NCBI GenBank assembly: GCA_002400495.2
Contig: NVQL02000075.1
Span: forward strand, 1-64,000
Source of the DNA: Alphaproteobacteria bacterium
GTDB lineage: Bacteria > Pseudomonadota > Alphaproteobacteria > Rhizobiales > OSC116
Length of the DNA: 64,000 bases
Direction: 5' to 3'
Part shown: one piece after another, positions 24,336 through 31,413 of the stretch
How the letters are laid out: every line of letters begins with the position of its first letter
How positions within the stretch are numbered: the stretch's first letter is position 1
Notes under the pieces: model-generated
Database searches by the model: none
What the model saw: the letters and a program-made list of their open reading frames with translations, nothing else
What the model was told of the DNA's origin: nothing
Translations under genes and position numbers: made by a program

Positions 24336-24355
24336 CGGGATGGAAAACCACCCCG
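24336..24355 (-). other. Intercistronic hairpin after the binding-protein gene
   Basis: CGGGATGG (24336-24343) and CCACCCCG (24348-24355) form an 8-bp stem with one G-T pair and a 4-base loop, between the binding-protein stop and the permease start. No T run follows. Such hairpins commonly protect binding-protein mRNA and let it be made in excess over the permease. Confidence 0.55.
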
Positions 24356-24368
24356 CATATTTATTATA

Positions 24369-25166
24369 TTATTGGTTCATTTTGTAATCGGCGAACCATT
24401 TTCTATCTATATCGGCCAATGTGCCATCGGCGCGCATAGATGCCAAGGCGGCATTTATGGGCGCAACGAGGTCTGAACCTTTGGTGAGAATAAAGCCAAA
24501 ATCTTCTGATTTTAGGGCATCACCTACCATTTTGAATGAACCCGGGAAGGCAGCAATTATGCCTTCGCCGCCTGTTTCATCGGTCAAAATTACATCGACA
24601 TCGCCAATTTTTAAGGCTTGTGACAAGGAGGCAAATGTATCTAACAATTTAATGCGTGGGTTGGCTTCATCGCCATCTAGCATATCGTAAACTGCGGTGT
24701 AAAAGCCTGTTGTGCCTGGCTGAGCGCCAACTAGACCTTTTTCATAGGCAACAAAGCTAGCTGAATCGTTGAAGTTGGTTTCATCAGCACGCACAAGTAA
24801 GAAGATTTTTTGCGTGAGGTATGTGTCAGAAAAATCGATGACCTCTTTGCGCTCATCATTAATGGTGATGCCATCCATGCCGATGTCATATTGGCCAGTT
24901 CTGACTGACTCGATCATCGCATCCCAATTGCTGAGGCTCCATTCGACTCTCAGGTTAAGGCGACTGGCGATCTCGTTAACCGCATCATATTCCCAACCAA
25001 TGCCAGTGCCTGTTTTTGGATCGGAAAAATTGAGCGGGAAATAGCCGTTTTCGGTGACCGCTTTTAACGTGCGACCGCTCAAATCTGGTAATTCTGCGGC
25101 TTGTGCCGTGAGGCCGAACATCATGAGTGATGCGGTGATTAATTTTAAACCCATTTTTAGAAACAT
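24369..25166 (-). CDS. Polar amino-acid ABC transporter substrate-binding protein
   Basis: 265 residues. A signal peptide ([25 protein letters not shown]) precedes an SBP_bac_3 fold: [38 protein letters not shown], then [36 protein letters not shown]. The ligand-contact arginine lies in the NDERKE turn region and the C-terminal lobe ends [11 protein letters not shown]. It captures a polar amino acid in the periplasm; the exact ligand is not predictable. GGGGAGA precedes the ATG. Partner permease is the next gene. Confidence 0.9.
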   Translation of the reverse strand: MFLKMGLKLITASLMMFGLTAQAAELPDLSGRTLKAVTENGYFPLNFSDPKTGTGIGWEYDAVNEIASRLNLRVEWSLSNWDAMIESVRTGQYDIGMDGITINDERKEVIDFSDTYLTQKIFLLVRADETNFNDSASFVAYEKGLVGAQPGTTGFYTAVYDMLDGDEANPRIKLLDTFASLSQALKIGDVDVILTDETGGEGIIAAFPGSFKMVGDALKSEDFGFILTKGSDLVAPINAALASMRADGTLADIDRKWFADYKMNQ

Positions 25167-25269
25167 TTTCGTCTCCCCTATATAAACTTATCTTTATGTT
25201 GTTATCCGAATGAGTTTATAAAATATTACGGTTAAATGCAAATTGAATCCGTAGATTTTTACCAAACAG

Positions 25270-25731
25270 TTAAAATCGCGAACGCATTTGGATGACATCT
25301 GGTGGTAAAAAGCGATATTGCTCAAAGCCTTGGGCGGCATAAATTCTAAGCGCTGTTAGGTTGGTCTCTAGCACGTTGAGGGTGATGAGGCTGATTTGAG
25401 GGTTTTGTTCGCGGGCTTTATCGGTCAGCATTTTGAAAAATTTGGGCGCGATGCCTTGGCCGCGGAATTTGGGGTTGATGATAAGGCGGCCGATATGCGC
25501 ATGATGGGGGTTGATGGTTTGAAGTTGTGCAAAGGCCGCTAAATCGTCGTGGATTTTTATGATGAAATGTTGGTGTTGAGTGAACTCAATGTCATCCACT
25601 AGGCTGTTGCCTAAGAATGGAAAGCGCACAATATCACCCGCCCACGCGGTGCATTGGGCTTGGTCATTTACCCATGACCCAGCTTGGTTTAAATCTGCAA
25701 TATTTGTTGTATGGCTGATCTTCTTGAACAT
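25270..25731 (-). CDS. GNAT-family N-acetyltransferase
   Basis: 153 residues with a standard GNAT core: INPHHAHIGRLIINPKFRGQGIAPKFFKMLTDKAR, where R/Q-x-x-G-x-G/A (RGQGIA) binds the acetyl-CoA pyrophosphate, then ISLITLNVLETNLTALRIYAAQGFEQ. Substrate unknown. It begins 4 bases after the stop of the TetR gene 25736-26326, so the two are co-transcribed. Confidence 0.85.
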   Translation of the reverse strand: MFKKISHTTNIADLNQAGSWVNDQAQCTAWAGDIVRFPFLGNSLVDDIEFTQHQHFIIKIHDDLAAFAQLQTINPHHAHIGRLIINPKFRGQGIAPKFFKMLTDKAREQNPQISLITLNVLETNLTALRIYAAQGFEQYRFLPPDVIQMRSRF

Positions 25732-25735
25732 GGTT

Positions 25736-26326
25736 TTAACGTTTCATTTGGCCTAAATAAAGTAGCGCCTGTGTACTCATGGCTAGCAATAGAGGATGTG
25801 ACGCTTGATTGCCGCTCAGGCTACCAAATGAGGTGTGAATGGCAAATAGAAATTCGGTCGCTTGCTCTATATTGACATCTGATTTAAGTTGCTGCTTATT
25901 TTGAGCCGCTATGAGGCTGTTATGAATGCTGGCTTTAACCTGTTGTAGAAATTTTTGTGTTATGGCAGTGATTTTGGCATCCTTGGGATTGACCGCGGAA
26001 ACGGTTTTTACAACCAGACAGCCATATAATGGCTCTTGACTGGCGAGCAATTGCTTGAATTGCTGAAAAAAAGCATTGAGTGCTGGTAGGCCTGCGGTGT
26101 TTTTATCTACCAAAGGGCTGAGCATCATTGCGGCCATTCGCTCGCTATATAAAGTAAGGCAGCGGACGAATAGGCCGTGTTTATCTTGCCATTTTTTATA
26201 AATGGCTTTGCGGCTCAGGCCCATGGCAGTGACCAATTGGGTGAAATTTGTGCCTTCATATCCATTTTGCCAAAAAACATGCATGGCTTGCTCTAGATTT
26301 TGGGCATTGCTTAAATTTCTTGTCAT
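25736..26326 (-). CDS. TetR-family regulator controlling a divergent SRPBCC gene
   Basis: 196 residues from the ATG at 26326 (a GTG lies one codon earlier). The HTH is at residues 10-50: ALEQAMHVFWQNGYEGTNFTQLVTAMGLSRKAIYKKWQDKHGLF-like wording with recognition helix LSRKAIYKKW. The C-terminal domain contains a TetR_C-like helix bundle with a Cys in LYGCLVVKT, a segment seen in the YcdC/RutR-unrelated NemR-type group. It diverges from the SRPBCC gene; two matching 16-bp palindromes lie between them and are almost certainly its operators. Confidence 0.87.
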   Translation of the reverse strand: MTRNLSNAQNLEQAMHVFWQNGYEGTNFTQLVTAMGLSRKAIYKKWQDKHGLFVRCLTLYSERMAAMMLSPLVDKNTAGLPALNAFFQQFKQLLASQEPLYGCLVVKTVSAVNPKDAKITAITQKFLQQVKASIHNSLIAAQNKQQLKSDVNIEQATEFLFAIHTSFGSLSGNQASHPLLLAMSTQALLYLGQMKR

Positions 26327-26350
26327 CACATTTAATTTACCGACTTGGGT

Positions 26351-26398
26351 TTGACATGAGAATGAGCGTTCTCTATATTAAGGAGAATGATTGTTCTC
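26351..26398 (+). promoter_or_regulatory. Sigma-70 promoter with two TetR operators
   Basis: TTGACA (26351-26356), exactly 17 bp, TATATT (26374-26379) make a near-consensus promoter for the SRPBCC gene. The spacer is filled by the palindrome GAGAATGAGCGTTCTC (26358-26373). A second copy, GAGAATGATTGTTCTC, lies at 26383-26398 over the start point, offset 25 bp. Shared form: GAGAATGA-NN-GTTCTC. A bound regulator would block RNA polymerase at both sites. The divergent TetR gene at 25736-26326 is the evident candidate. Confidence 0.85.
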
Positions 26399-26441
26399 TT
26401 TAATAACTTAACCCAATAATCATAAATGTAAAGGAAATAAA

Positions 26442-26915
26442 ATGACAATATTTAGTGTTGAGAAAACCATTAATGCCCCAAAAGACAAAGTGTGGAAATT
26501 GCTTGCGGATTTTGAAAATATTGATTTTTTCAATGATGCCATCAATAAATCCTACCTGATTGATAAAAGCGAAAATGGTGGTTTGGGGGCAACGCGCCAT
26601 TGTGATTTATCGGATGGTAAAAACTATTTAAAGGAGCGCGTTCTGAAATGGGATGAAGGTGAAGGCATGACGATTGATATTTATGCCACCAGCATGCCGC
26701 TTAAAAGTAATATTGTGCGGTTTGAAATTGAAGAATTTGGCGACAAAACCAAGGCGCGGATGATTTTTGATTATGAAATGAAATTTGGCCTATTGGGCAA
26801 ATTAATGAGCAAATTAGGCCTCACCGCCTTTATGCGCAAACAGACAAATTTGGTATTGGACGGTTTGGCCAGTAAAGCTGAAGCGGCGGCGGCACTCAAG
26901 GTGGTTGTAGCCTGA
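26442..26915 (+). CDS. SRPBCC (START-like) domain protein
   Basis: 157 residues of the helix-grip fold: an opening strand IFSVEKTINAPKDKVWKLLADFENI, a helix turn with DFFNDAINKSYLI, GLGATRHCDLSDGKNYLKERVLKWDEGEGMTIDIYA, and a C-terminal long helix MRKQTNLVLDGLASKAEA. Members bind hydrophobic ligands, including polyketide-like molecules and lipids. Tight TetR control suggests it is induced by a small molecule. A, U-rich leader with AAAGGAAA ribosome site. Confidence 0.82.
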   Translation: MTIFSVEKTINAPKDKVWKLLADFENIDFFNDAINKSYLIDKSENGGLGATRHCDLSDGKNYLKERVLKWDEGEGMTIDIYATSMPLKSNIVRFEIEEFGDKTKARMIFDYEMKFGLLGKLMSKLGLTAFMRKQTNLVLDGLASKAEAAAALKVVVA

Positions 26916-26921
26916 AGATTT

Positions 26922-26953
26922 ATCTGGCGCTTATTTCATTATAAGCGCCAGAT
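26922..26953. terminator. Strong hairpin between convergent genes
   Basis: A 13-bp perfect stem (26922-26934 with 26941-26953; ATCTGGCGCTTAT and its complement) closes a 6-base loop. It lies between the SRPBCC stop and the rsgA stop. There is no clear T run on either side, so it may act as a mRNA 3'-end protector or a terminator of reduced efficiency in both directions. Confidence 0.65.
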
Positions 26954-26959
26954 TGTCAG

Positions 26960-28009
26960 CTAATATTTATCGGTTTTGTTGGCTTTGATGGTTTTTCGCC
27001 ATGTGCGGCCATATTGTTTTTCGGCAAAAGCGCCACCTGCTTTGCGTTTTTGGAATTCATCCTCACGTAATAATTTTAGGTAATTATCATAGTGTGTTTG
27101 GGTAATCTCTCCATCTTTTATGGCTTTGTTGATGGCGCATTTCGGCTCGCTTTGGTGAGCACAATCGTTAAATTTGCACTGGGTGGCGAGCAGGATGACG
27201 TCATCGAATGTTTGATCTAAACCTGTTTGGGCATCGTATAATTCTAACCCGCGCATGCCTGGCGTGTCGATGATGGCAACGTTGTTACGGCAGAAGAACA
27301 ATTCCCTATGGGTGGTGGTGTGCTTGCCTTTGGCGTCATCTTCTCGGATGTCTTTGGTGACTTGCTTTACATCTGAAATCATATTGATGAGGGTGGATTT
27401 ACCGACGCCTGACGAGCCGACCATGGCGATGGTGCTGCCTGACTGGAAGTAATCATCTAGCTGCTCATAACTGGCTAAATCTACCATGTTGACGGCATGT
27501 ATATTGGCAACTTTTAGTGCTGAAATTTGATCGATATATTGTTGGATATCCTCGCAAAGGTCAGTTTTGGTGAGGATGATGACGGGTTCGACGTCAAACT
27601 CATAGGCCATAGATAGGTAGCGTTGTAGGCGTTTTGCGTTAAACTCATCGTTGGCGCTGGTGACGATCCATAGATAATCTACATTTGAAGCGATGAGCTG
27701 ATTGACGTCGGCCGACATGCGTTCGATGCGGGTTTTTGGGTTTAACGATCTGACGATTTTAAAATGCTCGTAGACAAGCTCGGCAATGAGCCAATCGCCA
27801 ACGGCTAGATGTTGAGAAACGGGTTGTAACTCATCGGGCACCATGAGTTGTTTTTCGCCAAACTCGCCAATGCCGACAATATGGGTGCGGTGAATGGCGG
27901 TGATGCGAAATAGAAATATTGAGACGTTGATGGTTTCTATTTCATCGGCAGATAATTGTTGAAAGAAATAGTTTGACCAGCCTAAAGGCTGTAATTTAGT
28001 AAAATTCAA
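26960..28009 (-). CDS. rsgA: Ribosome small-subunit-dependent GTPase RsgA
   Basis: 349 residues. An N-terminal OB-fold (residues 30-95) precedes a circularly permuted GTPase: G4 TKTD, then G1 GSSGVGKSTLIN, and G3 DTPGMRG. The C-terminal zinc site is CKFNDCAHQSEPKC (pattern C-x4-C-x-H-x5-C). RsgA matures the 30S subunit near the decoding centre. The start is a TTG at 28009 with GGAG twelve bases upstream; no ATG is well placed. A 12-codon reading frame with a perfect ribosome site lies about 170 bases upstream on the same strand. Confidence 0.93.
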   Translation of the reverse strand: MNFTKLQPLGWSNYFFQQLSADEIETINVSIFLFRITAIHRTHIVGIGEFGEKQLMVPDELQPVSQHLAVGDWLIAELVYEHFKIVRSLNPKTRIERMSADVNQLIASNVDYLWIVTSANDEFNAKRLQRYLSMAYEFDVEPVIILTKTDLCEDIQQYIDQISALKVANIHAVNMVDLASYEQLDDYFQSGSTIAMVGSSGVGKSTLINMISDVKQVTKDIREDDAKGKHTTTHRELFFCRNNVAIIDTPGMRGLELYDAQTGLDQTFDDVILLATQCKFNDCAHQSEPKCAINKAIKDGEITQTHYDNYLKLLREDEFQKRKAGGAFAEKQYGRTWRKTIKANKTDKY

Positions 28010-28144
28010 GGTTTTTGCTCCAGCAAAAATGGGTATTTATATAGGTGGATGCTGGACGAGTGAATGTGCACCAATAGGTTGGACAAATGAGCCAAACTAT
28101 CGAAATTCCTTTGGTTGTAAAACCAATGATCATTAACAATGTAT

Positions 28145-28165
28145 ATGGGCGGATAAAACGCCCAT
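28145..28165 (-). other. Hairpin downstream of the 12-codon reading frame
   Basis: ATGGGCG (28145-28151) and CGCCCAT (28159-28165) form a perfect 7-bp stem with a 7-base loop. It begins 13 bases after the tiny frame's stop on the minus strand and lies in the rsgA leader. No T run follows, so it does not look like a terminator. Confidence 0.5.
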
Positions 28166-28178
28166 TCATGTTGATTGA

Positions 28179-28217
28179 TTAGACCAAAGCTGCCAGCTTT
28201 TGAGAAACCACAATCAT
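28179..28217 (-). CDS. Predicted 12-residue leader or micropeptide
   Basis: The minus strand reads AAGGAGG, six bases, then ATG, giving a frame of 12 codons (MIVVSQKLAALV) and a TAA stop. The ribosome site (28223-28229) is a full match to the 16S anti-Shine-Dalgarno and is better than that of most genes in this window. A 7-bp hairpin follows at 28145-28165, and rsgA starts 170 bases downstream. It could be a leader peptide, a stand-alone micropeptide or a remnant of a longer gene. No run of regulatory codons (repeated Trp, His, Leu) is present. Confidence 0.45.
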   Translation of the reverse strand: MIVVSQKLAALV

Positions 28218-28392
28218 AATATCCTCCTTAAAATAAAACCTGAAATGATAGTGGCGCAGTTGGGATAAAATGTCAATTCAGTTGGTTATGCAATAGGTCT
28301 ATATGAGATGATTATTTTTTTGGTATAACTTTAACCCGCAAAATTATCGCGTATGCTTGACTTGTTTGCGTCGAAAATTATGCAAGCGTAAC

Positions 28393-28446
28393 TGCCTGCC
28401 TTAATATAATCCCCCTGAATTTAGTATTAAGGCAGGCAACTTTTTT
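28393..28446 (+). terminator. Orphan intrinsic terminator
   Basis: A perfect 14-bp stem (TGCCTGCCTTAATA at 28393-28406 with 28425-28438) carries an 18-base loop and is followed by AC and six T on the plus strand. No plus-strand gene lies upstream within 1.4 kb; the nearest genes on both sides are on the minus strand. It may therefore end an unannotated plus-strand small RNA starting between about 28230 and 28380, or serve as a weak end for the hydrolase gene at 28457 on the other strand. Confidence 0.7.
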
Positions 28447-28456
28447 GGCGAAGAAC

Positions 28457-29521
28457 CTAATTTTCCAATTGTTGAATTATGTTTATGACTTCGTGCTGGA
28501 ATTTTTTAGGCTGCTCCATATTGGGGCTATGTGCTGAATTCTCGAACCATATAAATTGTTTGCTTGGGGCTTGGAGTTGATTGAAATAGGCCTCTGCTAA
28601 TGTCGCAGGTGCATTGTAATCGTGCCGACCTTGTAGCATATAAACGGGGACTTGCACTGCGGGTACGGCATTCCGCATATCTAATTGTTGAATTTCATCT
28701 AACATATATTTGGTCGAGAATTGGTTGCCGTTAAACCATTTCATATGATCGGACAGGCTATAGAGTGGGGTTGAATATATATCGAAATAAAACGAGCTAT
28801 AGCTTGATTTTTGATGTAATTCGCAGCCATTTTTTACCATTAGCCAGAAGAGCTCATTATATTGTTTTAGCTGGTGTTTTGCATAAGGCGGCTGACCAAT
28901 GCGCTCTAATGTAGCTATGGTTTTGGCATCAGCGGACTGCTGCGCTTGGTTTAATATTTTTTGATAGACGATGATATGGCCTGTTGGCAGTGATACGGCT
29001 TGGCCTGTGCCGATGTAGGCGGTTATTTTTTCGGGTAGTTTTTGCGTGAGCAGAAGGCCGAGCATGCTGCCCCACGAATGACCCAAAATGTAGATTTTAT
29101 CGGCATTTAATTTTTCTCTGACCCAATCGATGACCACCGCGCCATCATCTATGAATTGGGCGACATTCATGGTTTCTATCGGGATGTTGGGGTTATAGGA
29201 TTTGCCTGAACCGCGTTGCTCCCAATGCACAATGGTGACATGTTTTTCTAGCTCCAGTTGGGTGAGATGTAGCCATGGGGTGGAAGGTTTACCTGGGCCG
29301 CCATCGACATAAAGCATAACTGGGTTGTTGCGATTTTTACCGCGGATGTATAGCCATTGTTTTTGGCCATTTATGTTGATTTCTAGGGTTTGATTGATGC
29401 CGATTGTGGTGTCAATATGCATGGCTTTGGTGATTTGACTCATTTTATAGTGCCGTGCGGCGAACAAACCGAGAGAAGGTAATGTTATAATTACGGCCAG
29501 ACTGATGAGAATTATTTTCAT
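28457..29521 (-). CDS. Alpha/beta hydrolase (proline iminopeptidase-like), membrane-anchored
   Basis: 354 residues. An N-terminal hydrophobic helix (residues 2-22) is a signal anchor. The hydrolase fold has the oxyanion region VDGGPGKPSTPW, the sequence VHWEQRGSGKSYNP, the nucleophile elbow GHSWGSMLGL, an acid in GRHDYNAP and a catalytic His in NSAHSPNMEQP. The GGPG plus DQRG-like wording is typical of prolyl iminopeptidases and related esterases. It diverges from a TetR gene, and an AcrR-like operator sits 20-43 bases before its start, so it is probably a regulated detoxification enzyme. Confidence 0.85.
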   Translation of the reverse strand: MKIILISLAVIITLPSLGLFAARHYKMSQITKAMHIDTTIGINQTLEININGQKQWLYIRGKNRNNPVMLYVDGGPGKPSTPWLHLTQLELEKHVTIVHWEQRGSGKSYNPNIPIETMNVAQFIDDGAVVIDWVREKLNADKIYILGHSWGSMLGLLLTQKLPEKITAYIGTGQAVSLPTGHIIVYQKILNQAQQSADAKTIATLERIGQPPYAKHQLKQYNELFWLMVKNGCELHQKSSYSSFYFDIYSTPLYSLSDHMKWFNGNQFSTKYMLDEIQQLDMRNAVPAVQVPVYMLQGRHDYNAPATLAEAYFNQLQAPSKQFIWFENSAHSPNMEQPKKFQHEVINIIQQLEN

Positions 29522-29540
29522 AAAAACTCCTGATTGTTTA

Positions 29541-29564
29541 TATACATTCTTGTATGTATGTATA
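29541..29564. promoter_or_regulatory. AcrR/TtgR-like operator
   Basis: The 24-bp stretch 29541-29564 contains TACATTC and TTGTATGTATGTA, an imperfect palindrome close in wording and length to the 24-bp AcrR operator (TACATACATT...TGTATGTA). It lies between the divergent hydrolase and TetR genes and overlaps AT-rich -10-like sequence (tataat at 29561-29566). The adjacent TetR protein has an AcrR-type HTH, supporting the match. Confidence 0.65.
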
Positions 29565-29648
29565 ATTTGAACTATAAAAAGTCAAGGTATATTGTCTATC
29601 GCCACTGGAATTTATGGGTTATGGTTAAGCAATTAAAAAGGAAAAACA

Positions 29649-30257
29649 ATGCGCAGAACCAAACAAGATGCTGAAAAAACCAAGCAAGCATTAGCGGTGG
29701 CGGCATTGGAAGTGTTTGCACAAAAAGGCTATAGCGCCACAAAGCTTGTGGATATTGCGGAATTGGCCGGCGTGACGCGCGGGGCGGTTTATCATCATTT
29801 TAGTGACAAAAAAGGCGCTTATATGGCGGCAACCGCCGCCCCTGCTGAGCGATTGCAAGCCGTGATGCTGGCAGCGTTTGAACATAATGGGGCAGCTGGT
29901 GATAAATTACGGCTGCTTTTTCTCGCGGTGTTGAAGGTAGCAGAAACAGAGCATGAAGTGTGTCAAATGCTTGAACTACAGTGGTTGCGTACCGAGATTT
30001 TGGATGAATTTTCTGATGAAATGGCTAACAAGCGGCGTGGTATTAAAGCGCAAATTAATAGCATCGCAGATTTAATTGATCCGAAATCTATAAATACAAG
30101 CCGTGCTAAAACCCTGGCGAGGGGATATATGAGCTTGCTCACTGGTACGTTGCACACATGGTTGATTTTGGAAAAAAAATATCCACTCCACCAGCAAGGT
30201 GAAGACATTATAGATGCTTATTTGAGTGGTATAAAAATGAGTGAAGATGCCGCATAG
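29649..30257 (+). CDS. AcrR/TtgR-like TetR-family regulator
   Basis: 202 residues opening MRRTKQDAEKTKQALAVAAL, very like AcrR/TtgR/NalC N-termini. The HTH is FAQKGYSATKLVDIAELAGVTRGAVYHHFSDKKGAY (residues 24-58) with recognition helix VTRGAVYHHF. The C-terminal domain has the TetR_C_2 wording (CQMLELQWLRTE). No RND efflux operon is adjacent; the divergent partner is the hydrolase. A 10-bp stem hairpin overlaps its stop codon. Confidence 0.9.
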   Translation: MRRTKQDAEKTKQALAVAALEVFAQKGYSATKLVDIAELAGVTRGAVYHHFSDKKGAYMAATAAPAERLQAVMLAAFEHNGAAGDKLRLLFLAVLKVAETEHEVCQMLELQWLRTEILDEFSDEMANKRRGIKAQINSIADLIDPKSINTSRAKTLARGYMSLLTGTLHTWLILEKKYPLHQQGEDIIDAYLSGIKMSEDAA

Positions 30258-30272
30258 GATGACATCTTCACT
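30240..30272 (+). terminator. Hairpin at the 3' end of the TetR gene
   Basis: AGTGAAGATG (30240-30249) and CATCTTCACT (30263-30272) form a perfect 10-bp stem across the TetR stop codon, in the gap to the convergent oxidoreductase gene. Only a short T-rich stretch follows, so it is a moderate terminator candidate. Confidence 0.55.
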
Positions 30273-30292
30273 TTGGTTATGTGAGTGCGAGC

Positions 30293-31297
30293 TTAGATAT
30301 TGACCCAACCATTGGTTTTTTCGCTGGTGACTAGGGCTTCTAGTATTTTCATTGATTTGATGGCGTCTTCGATATCATAATCTAACGGTCTTTTGCCCAA
30401 TATAGCCAATGCAAAATTTTCGGCCTGTAGGGTATACTGGTCACAAGCTGGGAGGATTTCGCGGCGGGTTAGGCTGCCATCATGGTTGTGGCCATGATCA
30501 ATAAGGATGGCGGTTGGTTTGTTTTTGGGTGCGTTGAAGGGAATCATAATTTCTAAACGGCCTTTGGTGCCCAAAATCTCCACGGTTTGTTTGCCAACCA
30601 TTTGGGTGGAAATCATGAAGGATAATTGTTGACCATTGCCAAAATCGGCGACAGCAGAGACCGTACGGTCGGTATGAAAGCTTGGATCGCGATCGATGAG
30701 CGATACAATGCGGCTTGGCTCGCCTTGGAAAAAATAGCGCCCTGCGGTGACGGCATAGCAGCCAATGTCTAGAATTGCGCCGCCGCCAATGTCGGCCATG
30801 TTGCGGACATTGTTCGGGTCGGCATTATAGTATGAAAATACCACATTGATGCTGCGTAGCTCGCCTAATTCGCCTGATTTTACGATTTCTAGGGCGCGAT
30901 GCCATTGTGGGTGATGGCGCACCATGAAGGCTTCTGTGACCAATACGTCATTGGTGATGCCACGCAAACGTTCGGCATCAGCAACATCCATTGACATGGG
31001 TTTCTCGCACAGGACATGTTTGCCAGCGGCGGCGGCTTTTAAGGTTAGGTCGACATGTAAATGGTTGGGTAGTGGGTTGTAAACTGCATCGATGTCGGGA
31101 TCGGCGAGCATTTCCTCGTAGGTGCCATAGGCTTTTTCGATGCCTAATTCGGCTGCGGCGGCTTTGGCGCTATCGAGGCTACGTGATGCAATGGCGGTGA
31201 CGACTGAATGTTCGGACGCCATAATGCCCGGTGTGACTTGCTTCATGCCGATATTGGCGGTTGAAATGATGCCCCATCTGATTTTTTGATCGCTCAT
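30293..31297 (-). CDS. Gfo/Idh/MocA-family NAD(P)-dependent oxidoreductase
   Basis: 334 residues from the ATG at 31297, which has AGGGGAAG upstream; the longer frame to 31366 has a hydrophobic, non-homologous lead. The Rossmann start IRWGIISTANIGMKQVTPGI, then YNPLPNHLHVDLTLKAAAAGKHVLCEKPMS with the catalytic Lys of the EKP motif, are diagnostic. The C-terminal GFO_IDH_MocA_C domain contains GGAILDIGCYAVTAGRYFF, where D..CY aligns with the usual substrate-binding D-x-G-x-H/Y region. It acts on a sugar or trans-dihydrodiol-like substrate; unresolved. It diverges from the aldehyde dehydrogenase gene. Confidence 0.87.
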   Translation of the reverse strand: MSDQKIRWGIISTANIGMKQVTPGIMASEHSVVTAIASRSLDSAKAAAAELGIEKAYGTYEEMLADPDIDAVYNPLPNHLHVDLTLKAAAAGKHVLCEKPMSMDVADAERLRGITNDVLVTEAFMVRHHPQWHRALEIVKSGELGELRSINVVFSYYNADPNNVRNMADIGGGAILDIGCYAVTAGRYFFQGEPSRIVSLIDRDPSFHTDRTVSAVADFGNGQQLSFMISTQMVGKQTVEILGTKGRLEIMIPFNAPKNKPTAILIDHGHNHDGSLTRREILPACDQYTLQAENFALAILGKRPLDYDIEDAIKSMKILEALVTSEKTNGWVNI

Positions 31298-31333
31298 TAT
31301 GCTTCCCCTTGCTATTTTTAATAATTGGTTTGG

Positions 31334-31347
31334 TATTAACGTTAATA
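31334..31347. promoter_or_regulatory. Perfect 14-bp palindrome between divergent genes
   Basis: TATTAACGTTAATA reads the same on both strands, with the central CG typical of LacI/GalR-family operators. It lies 37 bases before the oxidoreductase start and 67 before the aldehyde dehydrogenase. No LacI-type gene is present in the window. Confidence 0.5.
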
Positions 31348-31379
31348 GAATTCTGATAAAATTCAAGAAATATGTGAGT

Positions 31380-31413
31380 TTGACAAGTATAATCTATACG
31401 ATAGATTATAACT
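31380..31413 (+). promoter_or_regulatory. Promoter and 23-bp perfect palindrome abutting the aldehyde dehydrogenase start
   Basis: TTGACA (31380-31385), 16 bp, TAGATT (31402-31407) would start transcription at about the ATG at 31414. The palindrome TATAATCTAT-ACG-ATAGATTATA (31388-31410) has perfect 10-bp arms and lies between the -35 box and the start codon, leaving only 3 bases. No Shine-Dalgarno sequence fits in front of the ATG. The layout suggests a leaderless mRNA under direct repressor control; the regulator is unknown. Confidence 0.65.

Noticed and set aside
31388-31393. Perfect TATAAT as -10 box for the aldehyde dehydrogenase
   Set aside because: No acceptable -35 lies 16-18 bp upstream; the TTGACA at 31380 is too close. 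It is better explained as an arm of the palindrome, though use as an extended promoter is not excluded.
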